A stretch of DNA of 64,000 nt from Sorangium cellulosum (GCF_004135735.1 NZ_CP012670.1:5596501-5660500), one strand, 5' to 3'. Shown: positions 18,583 through 29,759, counted from the stretch's first letter. Numbers and translations are program-made. Notes: a model not told the origin generated them from the letters alone.

Positions 18583-19076
18583 CGCGCGCCCCGCGCCGGC
18601 GGCCGGATCTCGCGGCCGCCGACGCGGAGGACGGGCGGCTCGGCCTCGACGAGCAGCGGGGCGAGCTGCGCCTGCGCGTGGCGCGAGAAGCGCGCCTCCA
18701 GCGCCCCGCCGCGGGCGCGCGCGTACACGACGCCGTCGTCGCCGAGGGAGAGCGTCGCCGGATCGAGCGGCTCCTCGGCGCCGTCGAACAGGAGCAGCGT
18801 GACCGCGCCGTCATCGCCGATCCGGAGCCCGTCGACGCGGAGCGGGGCGTCGTCCACCTGGAAGTAGCACCAGTCGTAGCCGTTCGTGAGGATCGGGCGG
18901 CCGTCGTCCGGGTGCCGCGCGATCCACGACCGCAGCCCGCGCTCCAGCGCCGGGTGGTCGACGCGGGCGCCGTCGTGCCAGAAGCGGCCGTCGCGATCGA
19001 GCCGGATCGAGCTCTCGCGGGAGGTGCCGGGGGGCGGCGCGAATCGGAAGAAATCGGGGTGGTCGCCGGGCTTCAT
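18579..19076 (-). CDS. DUF1285-like protein
   Basis: 165 residues. ATG at 19076 has a strong ribosome binding site (GGGAGGAG). The central block (IRLDRDGRFWHDGARVDHPA, then TNGYDWCYFQVDDAPLRVDG) resembles the DUF1285 family pattern of a basic/aromatic N-terminal motif followed by VDDAP; the match is from memory. DUF1285 proteins have no firmly assigned role. It faces the TamB-like gene, with overlapping stop codons, and is divergent from the methyltransferase gene. Confidence 0.65.
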   Translation of the reverse strand: MKPGDHPDFFRFAPPPGTSRESSIRLDRDGRFWHDGARVDHPALERGLRSWIARHPDDGRPILTNGYDWCYFQVDDAPLRVDGLRIGDDGAVTLLLFDGAEEPLDPATLSLGDDGVVYARARGGALEARFSRHAQAQLAPLLVEAEPPVLRVGGREIRPPARGAR

Positions 19077-19153
19077 GGGTCTCCTCCCAGGAGGTGTGGT
19101 CCGGCCGCCGCGCGGCGCAAGCCGCGCGCGCCGGGGCGTACTATAGCGGGCCC

Positions 19154-19912
19154 ATGGGAGCCCAGACGGCACAGGCCAGCGGCGACGATCACCTGCGCGC
19201 CACGCGCGCGTACTACGACGAGTTCTCCGCCCGCTACGAGGCGCGGCGCGGGGGGCGTGATCGGGGGGGGTATCACGACCTCGTCGACGCGCTCGAGGTC
19301 GACTTCGTGCGGCGCTTCGGCGAGGGCCGCGACGTGCTGGAGGTGGGGTGCGGGACAGGGCTCCTGCTCGCGCGGATCGGCGCGTTCGCGCGCTCGGCGC
19401 GCGGGGTCGATCTCTCGCCCGGGATGCTCGAGCGCGCCCGCGAGCGCGGCCTCGACGTCGTCGAGGGGAGCGCGACCGCGCTGCCGTTCGCCGACGAGAG
19501 CTTCGACGTCGCGTGCTCGTTCAAGGTGCTCGCGCACGTACGGGACGTCCGCGCCGCCCTCGCGGAGATGGCGCGCGTGGTGCGGCCCGGCGGGCACGTG
19601 ATCGCCGAGTTCTACAACCCCTACAGCCTGCGCGGGCTCGTGAAGAAGCTCGGCCCGGCGGGCGCCATCAGCGAGCGGACCCGGGAGAGCGCCGTCTTCA
19701 CGCGCTTCGACGCGCCGCGCGCCGCCGCGGCCCTCCTGCCGGCGGGCGTGCGCGTCGTCGCCTCGCGCGGCGTGCGCATCGTGACGCCGTTCGCGGCCGC
19801 GATGCGCGTGCCTGGGCTCGGGCGGCTGCTCCACAGGGCGGAGTGGGCGCTGTGCGACTCGCCGCTCGCGCGGCTCGGCGGCTTCTGGATCGCCGCCGCG
19901 CGCAAGGCGTGA
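19154..19912 (+). CDS. SAM-dependent class I methyltransferase
   Basis: 252 residues from ATG at 19154. Motif I is VLEVGCGTGLLL, followed by GVDLSPGMLERARERG and ALPFADESFDVACSFKVLAH, the pattern of UbiE/Methyltransf_11 enzymes. The N-terminus (YYDEFSARYEARRGG) is also typical of that group. The substrate is unknown; such enzymes methylate quinones, lipids or secondary metabolites. It is divergent from the DUF1285-like gene and convergent with the next gene, so it appears monocistronic. Confidence 0.88.
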   Translation: MGAQTAQASGDDHLRATRAYYDEFSARYEARRGGRDRGGYHDLVDALEVDFVRRFGEGRDVLEVGCGTGLLLARIGAFARSARGVDLSPGMLERARERGLDVVEGSATALPFADESFDVACSFKVLAHVRDVRAALAEMARVVRPGGHVIAEFYNPYSLRGLVKKLGPAGAISERTRESAVFTRFDAPRAAAALLPAGVRVVASRGVRIVTPFAAAMRVPGLGRLLHRAEWALCDSPLARLGGFWIAAARKA

Positions 19913-19923
19913 GCCGCGCGCGG

Positions 19924-20988
19924 TCAGAACCGGCCCAGGACCCCCGCGTAGAGGCCGCCGGGCAGCAGGGAGATCGCTGGCGCGGCCGTGAAGCTCGGCG
20001 GGGGCGGCGGCACGGGGCGCTTGCGGACGGAGACCCGCTCCGGGACGAACGTGATCTGCGCGTGCGCGATCCCGGCGGCGACGAGCGTCGCGAACGCGCC
20101 GAACGAGACGTGGTTGACCGCGGCCGCGGTGTCGATCCGGCTGTTCAGCCGCTCGACGTCGACGCGCTGCGCGGCCGGCATGCCGGCCTGCGACGGGGGG
20201 GCGGGCGTGACGTCGACGTTCTGGTAGCTGGCGAGCGCCAGCGCCGAGACGATCGACGTCCCGCCGGCGACGGCCTGGCTGACCAGGAAGAACCAGCCGA
20301 GCCCGTCGTCGCCGTTCTGGAACTGCCCCACGCCGAACGGCAGCATCGCGATCCAGCGGGAGCGCTGCACCACGACGCGCTCGGTCCCGGCGAGGCGCGT
20401 GACCTCGGCGATCCAGCGGCGCTCGTCGTCGCGGCTCCGCTCGGCGCGCAGGCGCTCCGCGCGCTGCGCCTCGGCCCGCTGCCGCGTGACCTCCTCGATG
20501 CGCGCCCGGATGCGCGCGCGCACCGCGGTGAACCTGTCGATCACATCCGGCTGGAACAGCGCCGGGTTCGGCGAGTACGCCGGGTTGTCGAGGAGGATCT
20601 GCTCGATGTACGCGTCGGCCTCGTCCCCGCGCCGCAGCGCCACGAGCGCCGCGGCGGCGAGGCCGCGCGCCCGCTCGATGATGTGGGGATCGGTGATCCT
20701 GCACGGCTTGCCCTCCGCGTCGGTCGCGCCGCGCTCGCAGGGCGGGTTCGCGGGGTCGAGCATCGCCGCGAAGCGGCGCACGGCCTCCTCGTAGCGCCCG
20801 GTGTCGAAGCGCGTCTTGGCGAGCTCGAGCTGCTGCAGATCGTCGGCGCGCGCGGCGCCGGCCAGGCTCAGCGCGACGGCGCTCGCCGCCGCCGCCACGA
20901 GGCGCCGCGGTGCGCGCAGGGCGCGGCCGCCATCGACCGACGGGGAGCGAGCGCCGGGAGATCTCCCGCCTGGTGTTCGCGCGGCCAT
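19924..20988 (-). CDS. Secreted or envelope protein with TPR-like helical region, unknown function
   Basis: 354 residues. After a basic N-terminus, LVAAAASAVALSLAGAARA looks like a signal peptide. Residues about 50-150 are helical and TPR-like (LELAKTRFDTGRYEEAVRRF), then a charged helix (about 155-195) and two hydrophobic stretches (LGWFFLVSQAVAGGTSIVSA; SFGAFATLVAAGIAHAQ) that may insert in a membrane. Proteins with this plan are common in myxobacteria, but I know no function. It lies 85 bases after the kinase gene on the same strand and may share its transcript. Confidence 0.7.
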   Translation of the reverse strand: MAARTPGGRSPGARSPSVDGGRALRAPRRLVAAAASAVALSLAGAARADDLQQLELAKTRFDTGRYEEAVRRFAAMLDPANPPCERGATDAEGKPCRITDPHIIERARGLAAAALVALRRGDEADAYIEQILLDNPAYSPNPALFQPDVIDRFTAVRARIRARIEEVTRQRAEAQRAERLRAERSRDDERRWIAEVTRLAGTERVVVQRSRWIAMLPFGVGQFQNGDDGLGWFFLVSQAVAGGTSIVSALALASYQNVDVTPAPPSQAGMPAAQRVDVERLNSRIDTAAAVNHVSFGAFATLVAAGIAHAQITFVPERVSVRKRPVPPPPPSFTAAPAISLLPGGLYAGVLGRF

Positions 20989-21073
20989 GCGGAGGGGGTG
21001 CGCCGTGATGTAGCGGAGTTTGGACGGCGCTGCTGAGATTTCGGGCGCCGACGCCGGAATGACGGGATCGCCG

Positions 21074-23019
21074 TCAGCCGGACGGCCAGAAAACGGTGTT
21101 CGGCTCGCCGGCCACGAGCGTCACGTTCCCGACGCGCTGGGCGGCGCCCGGCGTCGGGGACGTGAAGAGGCAGCGCCCGCTCCAGGACACGTCGCTCAAG
21201 GTCACGGTCTGCGGGCTGCCCGCGTAGCCGATCAGGCCGATCTGCGGGCACGCGTACTGCGCGTCCTGCGGCGCGCCGCTCAGGACGACCGTGCTGGGGA
21301 GGATCTCCAGCTTGTGGACGATCCGCTGCGGCGCGGTGACGCCCGGCGCCGGCGCGACGACCGAGATGACGCCCGAGTACGGCTTGCAGCACCGGGAGCC
21401 CGGCACGCTGATGTGCACGGCGTGGGTGCCGATCGTGAGCGGCGTGATCTTGTTCGCGCCGAACCAGGCGGTCTCCACGCCGTCGAGCACCAGCCTGGCC
21501 CCGCTCGGGACGATGTGGAAGACGACCTCGCGGACCCTCGGGCCCTCCGCCTGCGCCACGGGCACGGCCCGCACCACGGGCACGGCCCGCGGCACGGCTG
21601 CGGCCGGACGCGCGGCCGGCGGCGGCGGGAGGTGAACGCTGGGGCGGCGCGCGCTCGCGACGACGGGGGTGCTGGGCGCGACCGCGGGCAGGTTCGGCGA
21701 CGGCATCAGGGGGTCGATGCGCACCGGCGACGCCGGCCCGGGCGCCACGGGCACGTCCTCGCCCAGCGCCGCCTGCGGCCCACGAAACGCGCGGGTGATC
21801 CCGAACGCGGCGACGCCGAGCGCCGCCGAGCCGAGCCCCACGGCGAGCGCGCGCCGCGCGAGCTTCCGCCGGCTGCGGCTCGCGTTGAGCTTCGCGATCC
21901 GCTTGAGGATGGTGAGGTCGTCCGGCGCGAGGGCGAGCGCCCGGTTGTAGTCGGCGGCGGCGCCCGGCACGTCGCCGCGCTTGCGGCCGTCCTCCGCGCG
22001 CGCCACGAGGCGCGGGACGAGCCGCGCGACGTGGCGCGCGGCGTAGCCCGCCGGATCGGCGAAGTACGCGGCGAGCTCGACGCGCGGCTCGGCGAGGCCG
22101 AGCGCGGCGAGCTCGGCCCGGATCTGCTCGGCGAGCGCCCGGGGGCTCGGCGTGCGGGCCGCGACGTCGTGCGCGAGGGCGCCCGCGAGGATCCGGCTCC
22201 AGCGCGCGCCGACCGCGGGCCGCTCGCGCTCGGCCTCGGGGTACGCCCCCTCGAGCACCTTGCGGAGCACCTGCGCCGGGTTCTTTCCCTCGAACGGCAG
22301 GTGCCCGACGACGCACTCGTAGAAGAGCACCCCGAGCGCGAAGACGTCGGTGCGCGCGTCGACCTCGCCCCCCTCGATCTGCTCCGGCGCCATGTGCGCC
22401 GGCGAGCCCAGCACCTGCCCCGTCGACGTGACGCCCTGGGCGTCGAGGATCTTGGCGATGCCGAAGTCGGTGAGCTTGATCACGACCCCCGCGCCGTCCC
22501 AGCTCGCGGGGGCGCGGTCGGACGGCAGCTCGACCAGCACGTTCTCCGGCTTCACATCGCGGTGGATGATGCCCGACGCGTGCGCGTGCTCGAGCGCGTC
22601 GCAGAGCTCGAGCACCACGGCGGCGCCGATCTCGGCCGGCATCTCGCGGTGGCTGCTCAGGATCTTGCGCAGCGTGGCGCCGCGGAGCAGCTCGACGACG
22701 AGGTAGCGCTCGCCGTCCTGCTCGCTGGACACGTCGTACACCTCGACGATGCCGGGGTGGCGCAGCTTCGCCGCGGCGCGCGCCTCGGCGACGAAGCGCG
22801 CGCCGACCTCGGCGTTCTCTCGGAGGTGCTTGTGGATGATCTTGACCGCGACCTCGCGGCGGAGCCGCGGGTCGCGGGCGCGGTAGACGGTGGCCATGCC
22901 GCCGTGCCCGAGCTCTTCAAGCAGCTCGTACTTGTCGAGCTTCGGGAGGGCGTCTGCGCCCCGGTGTCTGGAGAGAGGGTCCTGCTCGCCCGTCGAGCCC
23001 CTATCGCGGGCGGGCAGGC

Positions 23020-23023
<4 letters not shown>
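21074..23023 (-). CDS. Membrane-anchored Ser/Thr protein kinase with PEGA-like C-terminal domain, coupled to pyk
   Basis: 649 residues. The kinase domain (about 31-290) is complete: ELGHGGMATVY, VAVKII, HRDVKPENVL, DFGIAK and GSPAHMAPEQ. A TPR-like helix pair (about 340-385) precedes a membrane segment (LAVGLGSAALGVAAFGI). After a Pro/Ala linker, VPSGARLVLDGVETAW with TPLTIGTHAVHISVPG has the look of a PEGA domain, probably outside the membrane. The ATG overlaps the pyk stop (ATGA), so kinase synthesis is probably coupled to pyruvate kinase. Confidence 0.92.
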
Positions 23024-24447
<1,424 letters not shown>

Positions 24448-24669
24448 GGGCGGAGCATGCCACGAGCAGGGGCCGAGACACTACCCTGATTGTGAACGGG
24501 CCACGCTGGCTTCACCGGATTCCAGCAAAGCCGCCGGGGAGACAGGGGCGCGGGCAGGCGCTCGCTGGGACAGGGATCACAAAACGGCGACGAGGGGAGC
24601 CCGACGCTGCGGCGCGTCGCTCGCTCCCCTCGCCCACGCTCTACCTCGCCCTCACCTCACGAGGAGCGA

Positions 24670-26931
24670 CTAGGAGCGGCGCTCGCGGCGCTCCCGCGGC
24701 GGCGGCCCGCTGCGGTCGCGCTCCAGGCCGGGCCGCGAGCCGCGGTCGCGCCCTCCGGGCGGCCCGTCGCGCCGCGGCGGCGGGCCGGCGTCGCGGGCCT
24801 GCGCCATGCGCTCCCGCGCCCTCTCGCCCTCGGCGCCCTCGGGGAGCGGGAGCAGCTCGCGCCGGCTCAGCCGGATCTTCCCGTCGCGGTCGACGCTGAG
24901 CACCTTGACCTCGAGGGAGTCGCCCTCCTTGAGGACGTCCTCGACGCGCTCGACGCGCGTGTGGGCCATCTCCGAGATGTGCAGCAGGCCGTCGGTGTTC
25001 GGCAGGATCTCGACGAACGCGCCGAAGTCCGTGATGCGCTTGACCGTGCCCTTGTAGGTCGCCCCGACCTCGGGCTCGGCCGTCAGGCCCTTGATGATCT
25101 CCAGCGCCCGCTTCACCGCGTCCGAGTCCGAGGACGCGACGTTCACCGTGCCGTCGTCCTCGACGTCGATCGCGACGCCCGTCTGGTCGACGATGCCCTT
25201 GATGGTCTTGCCGCCGGGGCCGATGATGAGCCGGATCTGGTCGGGCTTGACGCGGACCGTGGTGATCCGCGGCGCGTACTGGCTGAGCTCGGGCCGCGTG
25301 GTCGGCAGCGTCTCCAGCATCTTGCCGAGGATGTGGAGCCGCCCCTCGCGCGCCTGATCCAGCGCCTGCATCAGGATCTGCCGGCTCAGGCCCGCGATCT
25401 TGATGTCCATCTGGATCGCGGTCACGCCGCGCGCCGTGCCGCAGACCTTGAAGTCCATGTCGCCGAGGTGATCCTCGTCGCCGAGGATGTCCGAGAGCAC
25501 GGCGTAGCGCTGGCCCTCCATGATGAGCCCCATCGCGATGCCGGCGACGGGCGCCTTGATCGGCACGCCCGCGTCCATGAGCGAGAGGCAGCCGCCGCAG
25601 ACCGCCGCCATCGACGACGAGCCGTTCGACTCCAGCGTCTCCGACACGATGCGGATCGTGTAGGGGAACTGGTCCGGCGGCGGGATCATCCGGGAGAGCG
25701 CGCGCTCGGCGAGCGCGCCGTGGCCGATCTCGCGGCGGCCGGGGCCGCGCAGCGGCTTCGTCTCGCCGGTCGAGAAGGGCGGGAAGTTGTAGTGGAGGTA
25801 GAAGCGCTTCCACGTCTCCCCCATCAGCCCGTCGATCTTCTGCTCGTCGGTCGACGTGCCGAGCGTCGTCGTGACGATCGCCTGCGTCTCCCCGCGCTGG
25901 AAGAGCGCGCTGCCGTGGACGCGCGGGAGCAGGCCCGCCTCGCACACGATCGGGCGGATGCTCTTGCCGTCGCGGCCGTCGATGCGCCGGCCCTCCTCGA
26001 GCACGTAGCTCCGGACGACGTGCGCCTTGCGCTCCTCGAACTCGGCCTTCACGAGCCGCTCGATCGGCAGGAGCTTCTCGGCGCCGAGCTCGCCGAGCAG
26101 CGCCTCGGTGAGCTTCTTCTTGAGCGCGCTGTAGCCGTCGTACCGCGCCTTCTTGTCGGTCACCCGCGTCGCGGCCTTGAGATCCCCGTCGACGAGCTCG
26201 GCGACGCGCGCCTTGATCTCGGCCGGCAGCTCCGGCGCGACGAACTCGCGCTTCGGCTTGCCGACGGCGGCGCGCATCCGCTCGATGAGGTCGAGCACCG
26301 GCTGCGCCGTCTCGTGCGCGAACATCAGCGCGTCGATGATCTCCGCCTCGGTCGCCTCCGCGGCGCCGCCCTCGACCATCACGATCGCGTCGCGCGAGCA
26401 GGCGACCACGAGGTCGATGTCGCAGCGCTCGATGTCGGCGACCGTCGGGTACGCGACGAACTCGCCGTCGAGCCGGCCCACGCGCACGCCCACGACCGGC
26501 CCGTTCCACGGGACGTCCGAGATGTGCAGCGCGGCGCTCGCGCCCGTCAGGGCGAGGACATCGGCCTTGTTCTGCTTGTCGCTGGAGAGGACGGTCGCGA
26601 TGATCTGCGTGTCCCGCTTGAAGCCGTCCGGGAAGAGCGGGCGGAGCGGGCGGTCCATGATGCGGCACGACAGGATCTCCTCGTCGCGCTGGCGCGCCTC
26701 GCGCTTGAAGAAGCCGCCCGGGATCTTGCCGGCGGCGTAGGTCTTCTCGACGAACTCGCAGGTCAGCGGGAAGAAGTCGAGGCCGGGCCGCTCTTCCTGC
26801 GACACGACGGTGACGAGCACCATGGTCTCGCCGTAGGTGACGAGCACGGCCCCGTGGGCCTGCTTGGCGAGGCGGCCGGTCTCGAGGGTCAGGGCACGGC
26901 CGCCCACCATGACGGATTCACGAACGAACAT
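24670..26931 (-). CDS. pnp: Polyribonucleotide nucleotidyltransferase (PNPase)
   Basis: 753 residues. Two RNase PH-type domains flank a helical linker, followed by a KH domain (IGPGGKTIKGIVDQTG), an S1 domain (YKGTVKRITDFGAFVEILP) and a short Arg/Gly/Pro-rich tail from about residue 715. It degrades RNA phosphorolytically 3' to 5' and joins the RNA degradosome in many bacteria. It lies downstream of rpsO on the same strand, the classic order. No ribosome binding site precedes ATG at 26931; a short upstream ORF with a strong site ends 8 bases before it, suggesting translational coupling. Confidence 0.97.
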   Translation of the reverse strand: MFVRESVMVGGRALTLETGRLAKQAHGAVLVTYGETMVLVTVVSQEERPGLDFFPLTCEFVEKTYAAGKIPGGFFKREARQRDEEILSCRIMDRPLRPLFPDGFKRDTQIIATVLSSDKQNKADVLALTGASAALHISDVPWNGPVVGVRVGRLDGEFVAYPTVADIERCDIDLVVACSRDAIVMVEGGAAEATEAEIIDALMFAHETAQPVLDLIERMRAAVGKPKREFVAPELPAEIKARVAELVDGDLKAATRVTDKKARYDGYSALKKKLTEALLGELGAEKLLPIERLVKAEFEERKAHVVRSYVLEEGRRIDGRDGKSIRPIVCEAGLLPRVHGSALFQRGETQAIVTTTLGTSTDEQKIDGLMGETWKRFYLHYNFPPFSTGETKPLRGPGRREIGHGALAERALSRMIPPPDQFPYTIRIVSETLESNGSSSMAAVCGGCLSLMDAGVPIKAPVAGIAMGLIMEGQRYAVLSDILGDEDHLGDMDFKVCGTARGVTAIQMDIKIAGLSRQILMQALDQAREGRLHILGKMLETLPTTRPELSQYAPRITTVRVKPDQIRLIIGPGGKTIKGIVDQTGVAIDVEDDGTVNVASSDSDAVKRALEIIKGLTAEPEVGATYKGTVKRITDFGAFVEILPNTDGLLHISEMAHTRVERVEDVLKEGDSLEVKVLSVDRDGKIRLSRRELLPLPEGAEGERARERMAQARDAGPPPRRDGPPGGRDRGSRPGLERDRSGPPPRERRERRS

Positions 26932-26939
26932 TGGAATTT

Positions 26940-27122
26940 TCAGCTCTCTCTCGCGCGATCGCGAGGGCCGCTGCGTGCGGCGCTACGCCGAGCGCGAGGG
27001 GCTGCTCTTCTTCCTCGGTTCCTGCGCAGGAGTCGACCTGCTGCGCACGAAGCGAAGACGAAGACGCGCGGGGCCCGCGCCCGGGAAAGACAGGGCCGGT
27101 CGCCCCGTCGTTCCATGGTCAC
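26940..27122 (-). CDS. Candidate Arg-rich leader peptide of pnp (60 residues)
   Basis: GTG at 27122 is preceded at a 7-base spacing by a nearly perfect Shine-Dalgarno sequence (AAGGAGGTCATCC, 27124-27136). The frame encodes a very basic peptide with many Arg residues and stops 8 bases before the pnp ATG. Its third codon positions are clearly less GC-rich than in real genes nearby, so the peptide itself may not be conserved. The arrangement fits a leader ORF that couples ribosome flow to pnp translation. It could also be chance. Confidence 0.4.
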   Translation of the reverse strand: MTMERRGDRPCLSRARAPRVFVFASCAAGRLLRRNRGRRAAPRARRSAARSGPRDRARES

Positions 27123-27123
27123 T

Positions 27124-27136
27124 GGATGACCTCCTT
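27124..27136 (-). promoter_or_regulatory. Near-perfect Shine-Dalgarno sequence in the pnp leader
   Basis: The minus strand reads AAGGAGGTCATCC, one mismatch from full complementarity to the expected 16S rRNA 3' end. It is far stronger than the sites before neighbouring genes and is positioned for GTG at 27122 rather than for pnp. Confidence 0.6.
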
Positions 27137-27440
27137 AGAGCGTCCGCTCCGCTCTCGCCAGCGCAAAACGCCGACGTTCAGGGGTCCGCACCGCAATCCC
27201 CCCGAACGAAACGGAACGAGGCGACGGATCTCGGCGAGAACGTTGCGAAAATAGCGCGAGAACAGCGCGAAAATGGGGGTGGGAACGGTGCGAGGACCGC
27301 GCAGGAACGGCGCGGCAAGGGACGGAAGGGCGGGCGCGGCGGCCCGTCGCCGCAGGGTCCGATGCCGGCCGCCCTGCCCCTTCGGGACCCGGTGCGCCCG
27401 CGCCGACGCTGCGTCGCGGGCACAACCGGCCGGAGGAGCG
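27137..27440. other. rpsO-pnp intergenic region, upstream part
   Basis: No gene recognised. The region is less GC-rich than coding sequence and rich in CGAAACG/CGAACG-type runs. In well-studied bacteria the rpsO-pnp spacer holds RNA processing hairpins that control pnp. One hairpin candidate is listed separately; no clear promoter was found. Confidence 0.4.
27396..27421 (-). terminator. Hairpin downstream of rpsO
   Basis: GCCCGCG (27396-27402) pairs with CGCGGGC (27415-27421) around a loop that can pair further. It lies 20 bases after the rpsO stop. There is no T-tract, so it may be a processing or attenuator hairpin between rpsO and pnp rather than a full terminator. Confidence 0.35.
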
Positions 27441-27707
27441 CTACTTGCGGAGGTTGAGGCGCCCGATGAGGGTGCGGTATCGCTCGATGTCGATCCGCTT
27501 CAGGTAGTCGAGCTGCCGGCGGCGCTGGCTCACCAGCTTCAGCAGGCCGCGGCGGGAGTGGTGGTCCTTCTGGTGCGTGCGGAAGTGCTCCTGCAGCTGG
27601 TTGATCCGCTCGCTGAGGAGCGCGATCTGGACCTCGGGCGACCCGGTGTCCCCCTCGTGGGTCGCGAATTTCTGAATGATATCCGACTTCTGGACAGAAT
27701 GCAGCAT
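27441..27707 (-). CDS. rpsO: 30S ribosomal protein S15
   Basis: 88 residues, the usual length. The sequence has the S15 signature EGDTGSPEVQIALLSERINQ followed by HxxDHHSRRGLL (HQKDHHSRRGLLKLVSQRRR) and ends YRTLIGRLNLRK. S15 binds 16S rRNA early in 30S assembly and in some bacteria represses its own translation. ATG at 27707 is fixed by family length. pnp follows on the same strand. Confidence 0.98.
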   Translation of the reverse strand: MLHSVQKSDIIQKFATHEGDTGSPEVQIALLSERINQLQEHFRTHQKDHHSRRGLLKLVSQRRRQLDYLKRIDIERYRTLIGRLNLRK

Positions 27708-27955
27708 GGCTGGCTCTCCATGGCCCCTCCGGTGCGCTGCCGAGCGCCCGGGCCGGCGCGGCGTTCGCGCGCGGCGACTGGCCAAGCGACGCCTGAATGC
27801 GCGCCCACGCCCGGAGCGGCGGGAGCCCGCGATGTTCAGGCCAGTGAGCAGAGGAGCGCGCGAGTATACGCAGGCGCCCCGGTCCGTCAACGCGGTCGGC
27901 GCGGCGTCGCGATTTGTCACCCCCTGAACGGCCGATTGGCTACGCTCGGTCGGCG

Positions 27956-29611
27956 ATGCCCGGCACCCTCCGGCCCCCCGAAGACGCTTCCCGACCGCAG
28001 TCGGACGCACGCGGATCGCAGTCGGACCAGCATATCGCGACCGCGATGACGAGCCTCTCCACCTCGGCGACCGCGCTCCCGAGCCCGGGCAGCGATCCGT
28101 CGATGCCCAAGGTGTGCCCCACCTGCGGCGTGCGGTACCCGGCCGAGTTCAGGGTCTGCCCGCGCGACGCCGCGACGCTCGACGAGTCCGAGGACGACGC
28201 GCTCCGCGACGATCTCGTCGGCAAGACGCTCAACGAGACGTACACGGTCGTGCGCGTCGTCGGCGAGGGCGGCATGGGGCGCGTCTACGAGGCGCGCCAC
28301 ACCCGCATCTCGAGCAAGCGGTTCGCGATCAAGATGCTGCACCCCGAGTTCGCGCGGCAGCCGCAGGTGATCTCGCGGTTCCAGCGCGAGGCGGAGGCGG
28401 CCGCCGCGGTGCAGAGCCCGTACGTCGTCACCGTCTTCGACGTCCACCGCACCGCGGAGGGGCGGCCGTTCCTCGTCAACGAGTTCCTCGAAGGCAAGGA
28501 GCTCGCCGACTACCTCGCCGAGGTCGGCAAGATGAAGATCGGGCCAGCGGTGCGCATCGTCCGGCAGATCTGCAAGGCGCTCGCGGCGGCGCACGCGAAG
28601 GGCGTGGTGCACCGCGACATGAAGCCGGAGAACGTCTTCCTCACCGGCGACCTCGCGCTGCCCACGGCCAAGGTGATCGACTTCGGCATCTCCAAGGTCG
28701 ACGACGCGCCGGGCGCCGCGCTCACGCAGACCGGCATGATCATGGGCACGCCGTCGTACATGGCGCCGGAGCAGGCCCGCGGCGAGCGCGTCGATCACCG
28801 CGCGGACATCTACGCCGTCGGCGCGATCCTCTACTGCGCGCTCACCGGCAGCCGCCCGTTCGATCGCAACGACCCGACCGCGACCTTGACCGCGGTGCTC
28901 ACCGAGGATCCGCCGCGCCCGCGCTCGCTCGAGCCGAGCATCCCCGAGCCGCTGGAGATGATCATCCAGCGGGCCATGGCGAAGGAGCCGCACCACCGCT
29001 ACCAGACGATGGAGGAGCTCGACGCCGAGCTCGCGCCCTACGACATGAGCGAGCCCGAGCCGAGGGAGCCGAGCTCCCCTGTCGGCGTGCCCGGCCCGCG
29101 CAACACGATGCCGTCGGCGCCGCGCGCCGCGATGACGATGCAGCTCCGCCAGGCCCAGCAGGTGACCATGGCGAGGCCGCTCATCCTGCTGCTCTCGGGG
29201 CTCGGGCTGTTCTGGGTCGCCGGGAGCCTGCTCACGCTGGTCACCGCCATCATCCGGCTCTCGCGCGGCGGCTCGGTGAACGACAACCTGACGGGCCTGG
29301 AGGCGGTCCTCCTCGCGTCCGGGATCGGCTTCGCGCTGATCACCCCCGCGCTCATCGGCGCGCGCCACGTGCGCCGGCAGGTGTGGAACAACAGCATGAG
29401 GGCGGTCGATCTGGCCGACAACCTGCGCCGGCCGATCGTGGTCGGGCTGTGCGCGTACGGCTTCGCGTCGCTGCTCGTGCGGGTCGTCGAGGCCGTGGCG
29501 CTCCGGCGCGCGGCCGGCGTCGCGTGGCCGGCGTGGGACGTCGTGCTCTTCGCGATCGGCGCCGTCGGCGCCGCCGGCGCCTACCTCCTGCTCCGCAGCG
29601 AGCAGCGCTAG
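27956..29611 (+). CDS. Ser/Thr protein kinase with zinc ribbon and C-terminal membrane domain
   Basis: 551 residues from ATG at 27956; ATG at 28046 is possible. A zinc-ribbon motif (CPTCGVRYPAEFRVCPRD) near residue 55 precedes a full kinase domain: GEGGMGRVYEA, FAIKML, HRDMKPENV, DFGISK and GTPSYMAPEQ. The C-terminal 190 residues hold about four hydrophobic helices (LILLLSGLGLFWVAGSLLTL onward), so the kinase faces the cytoplasm from the membrane. Its zinc-ribbon/kinase front resembles the kinase at 11712, suggesting paralogues. It converges with ruvX across a long hairpin. Confidence 0.92.
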   Translation: MPGTLRPPEDASRPQSDARGSQSDQHIATAMTSLSTSATALPSPGSDPSMPKVCPTCGVRYPAEFRVCPRDAATLDESEDDALRDDLVGKTLNETYTVVRVVGEGGMGRVYEARHTRISSKRFAIKMLHPEFARQPQVISRFQREAEAAAAVQSPYVVTVFDVHRTAEGRPFLVNEFLEGKELADYLAEVGKMKIGPAVRIVRQICKALAAAHAKGVVHRDMKPENVFLTGDLALPTAKVIDFGISKVDDAPGAALTQTGMIMGTPSYMAPEQARGERVDHRADIYAVGAILYCALTGSRPFDRNDPTATLTAVLTEDPPRPRSLEPSIPEPLEMIIQRAMAKEPHHRYQTMEELDAELAPYDMSEPEPREPSSPVGVPGPRNTMPSAPRAAMTMQLRQAQQVTMARPLILLLSGLGLFWVAGSLLTLVTAIIRLSRGGSVNDNLTGLEAVLLASGIGFALITPALIGARHVRRQVWNNSMRAVDLADNLRRPIVVGLCAYGFASLLVRVVEAVALRRAAGVAWPAWDVVLFAIGAVGAAGAYLLLRSEQR

Positions 29612-29661
29612 CCCGGCCCCCCCCGCGCCGGGTACGAGCGGCGGTCTCCGGCACAGGAGAC

Positions 29662-29734
29662 GGGCCCAGATCGGCGTTTTCGGCGCGGAAGCGCACTCCA
29701 GTGCGCTGAGCACCGAATACGCCGAGATGGGTCC
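29662..29734. terminator. Long two-part hairpin between convergent genes (bidirectional terminator candidate)
   Basis: An outer 22-base arm (29662-29683) pairs imperfectly with 29713-29734 (four mismatches), enclosing a perfect 8-bp inner stem AGCGCACT-CC-AGTGCGCT (29690-29707). The left arm contains GCGTTTTCGG. It lies in the 148-base gap where the kinase and ruvX genes converge, so it can end transcription from both sides. The nested structure is more elaborate than needed and may be a dispersed repeat. Confidence 0.55.
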
Positions 29735-29759
29735 GTATCCGAAGCGGGTGACCGCCGCT

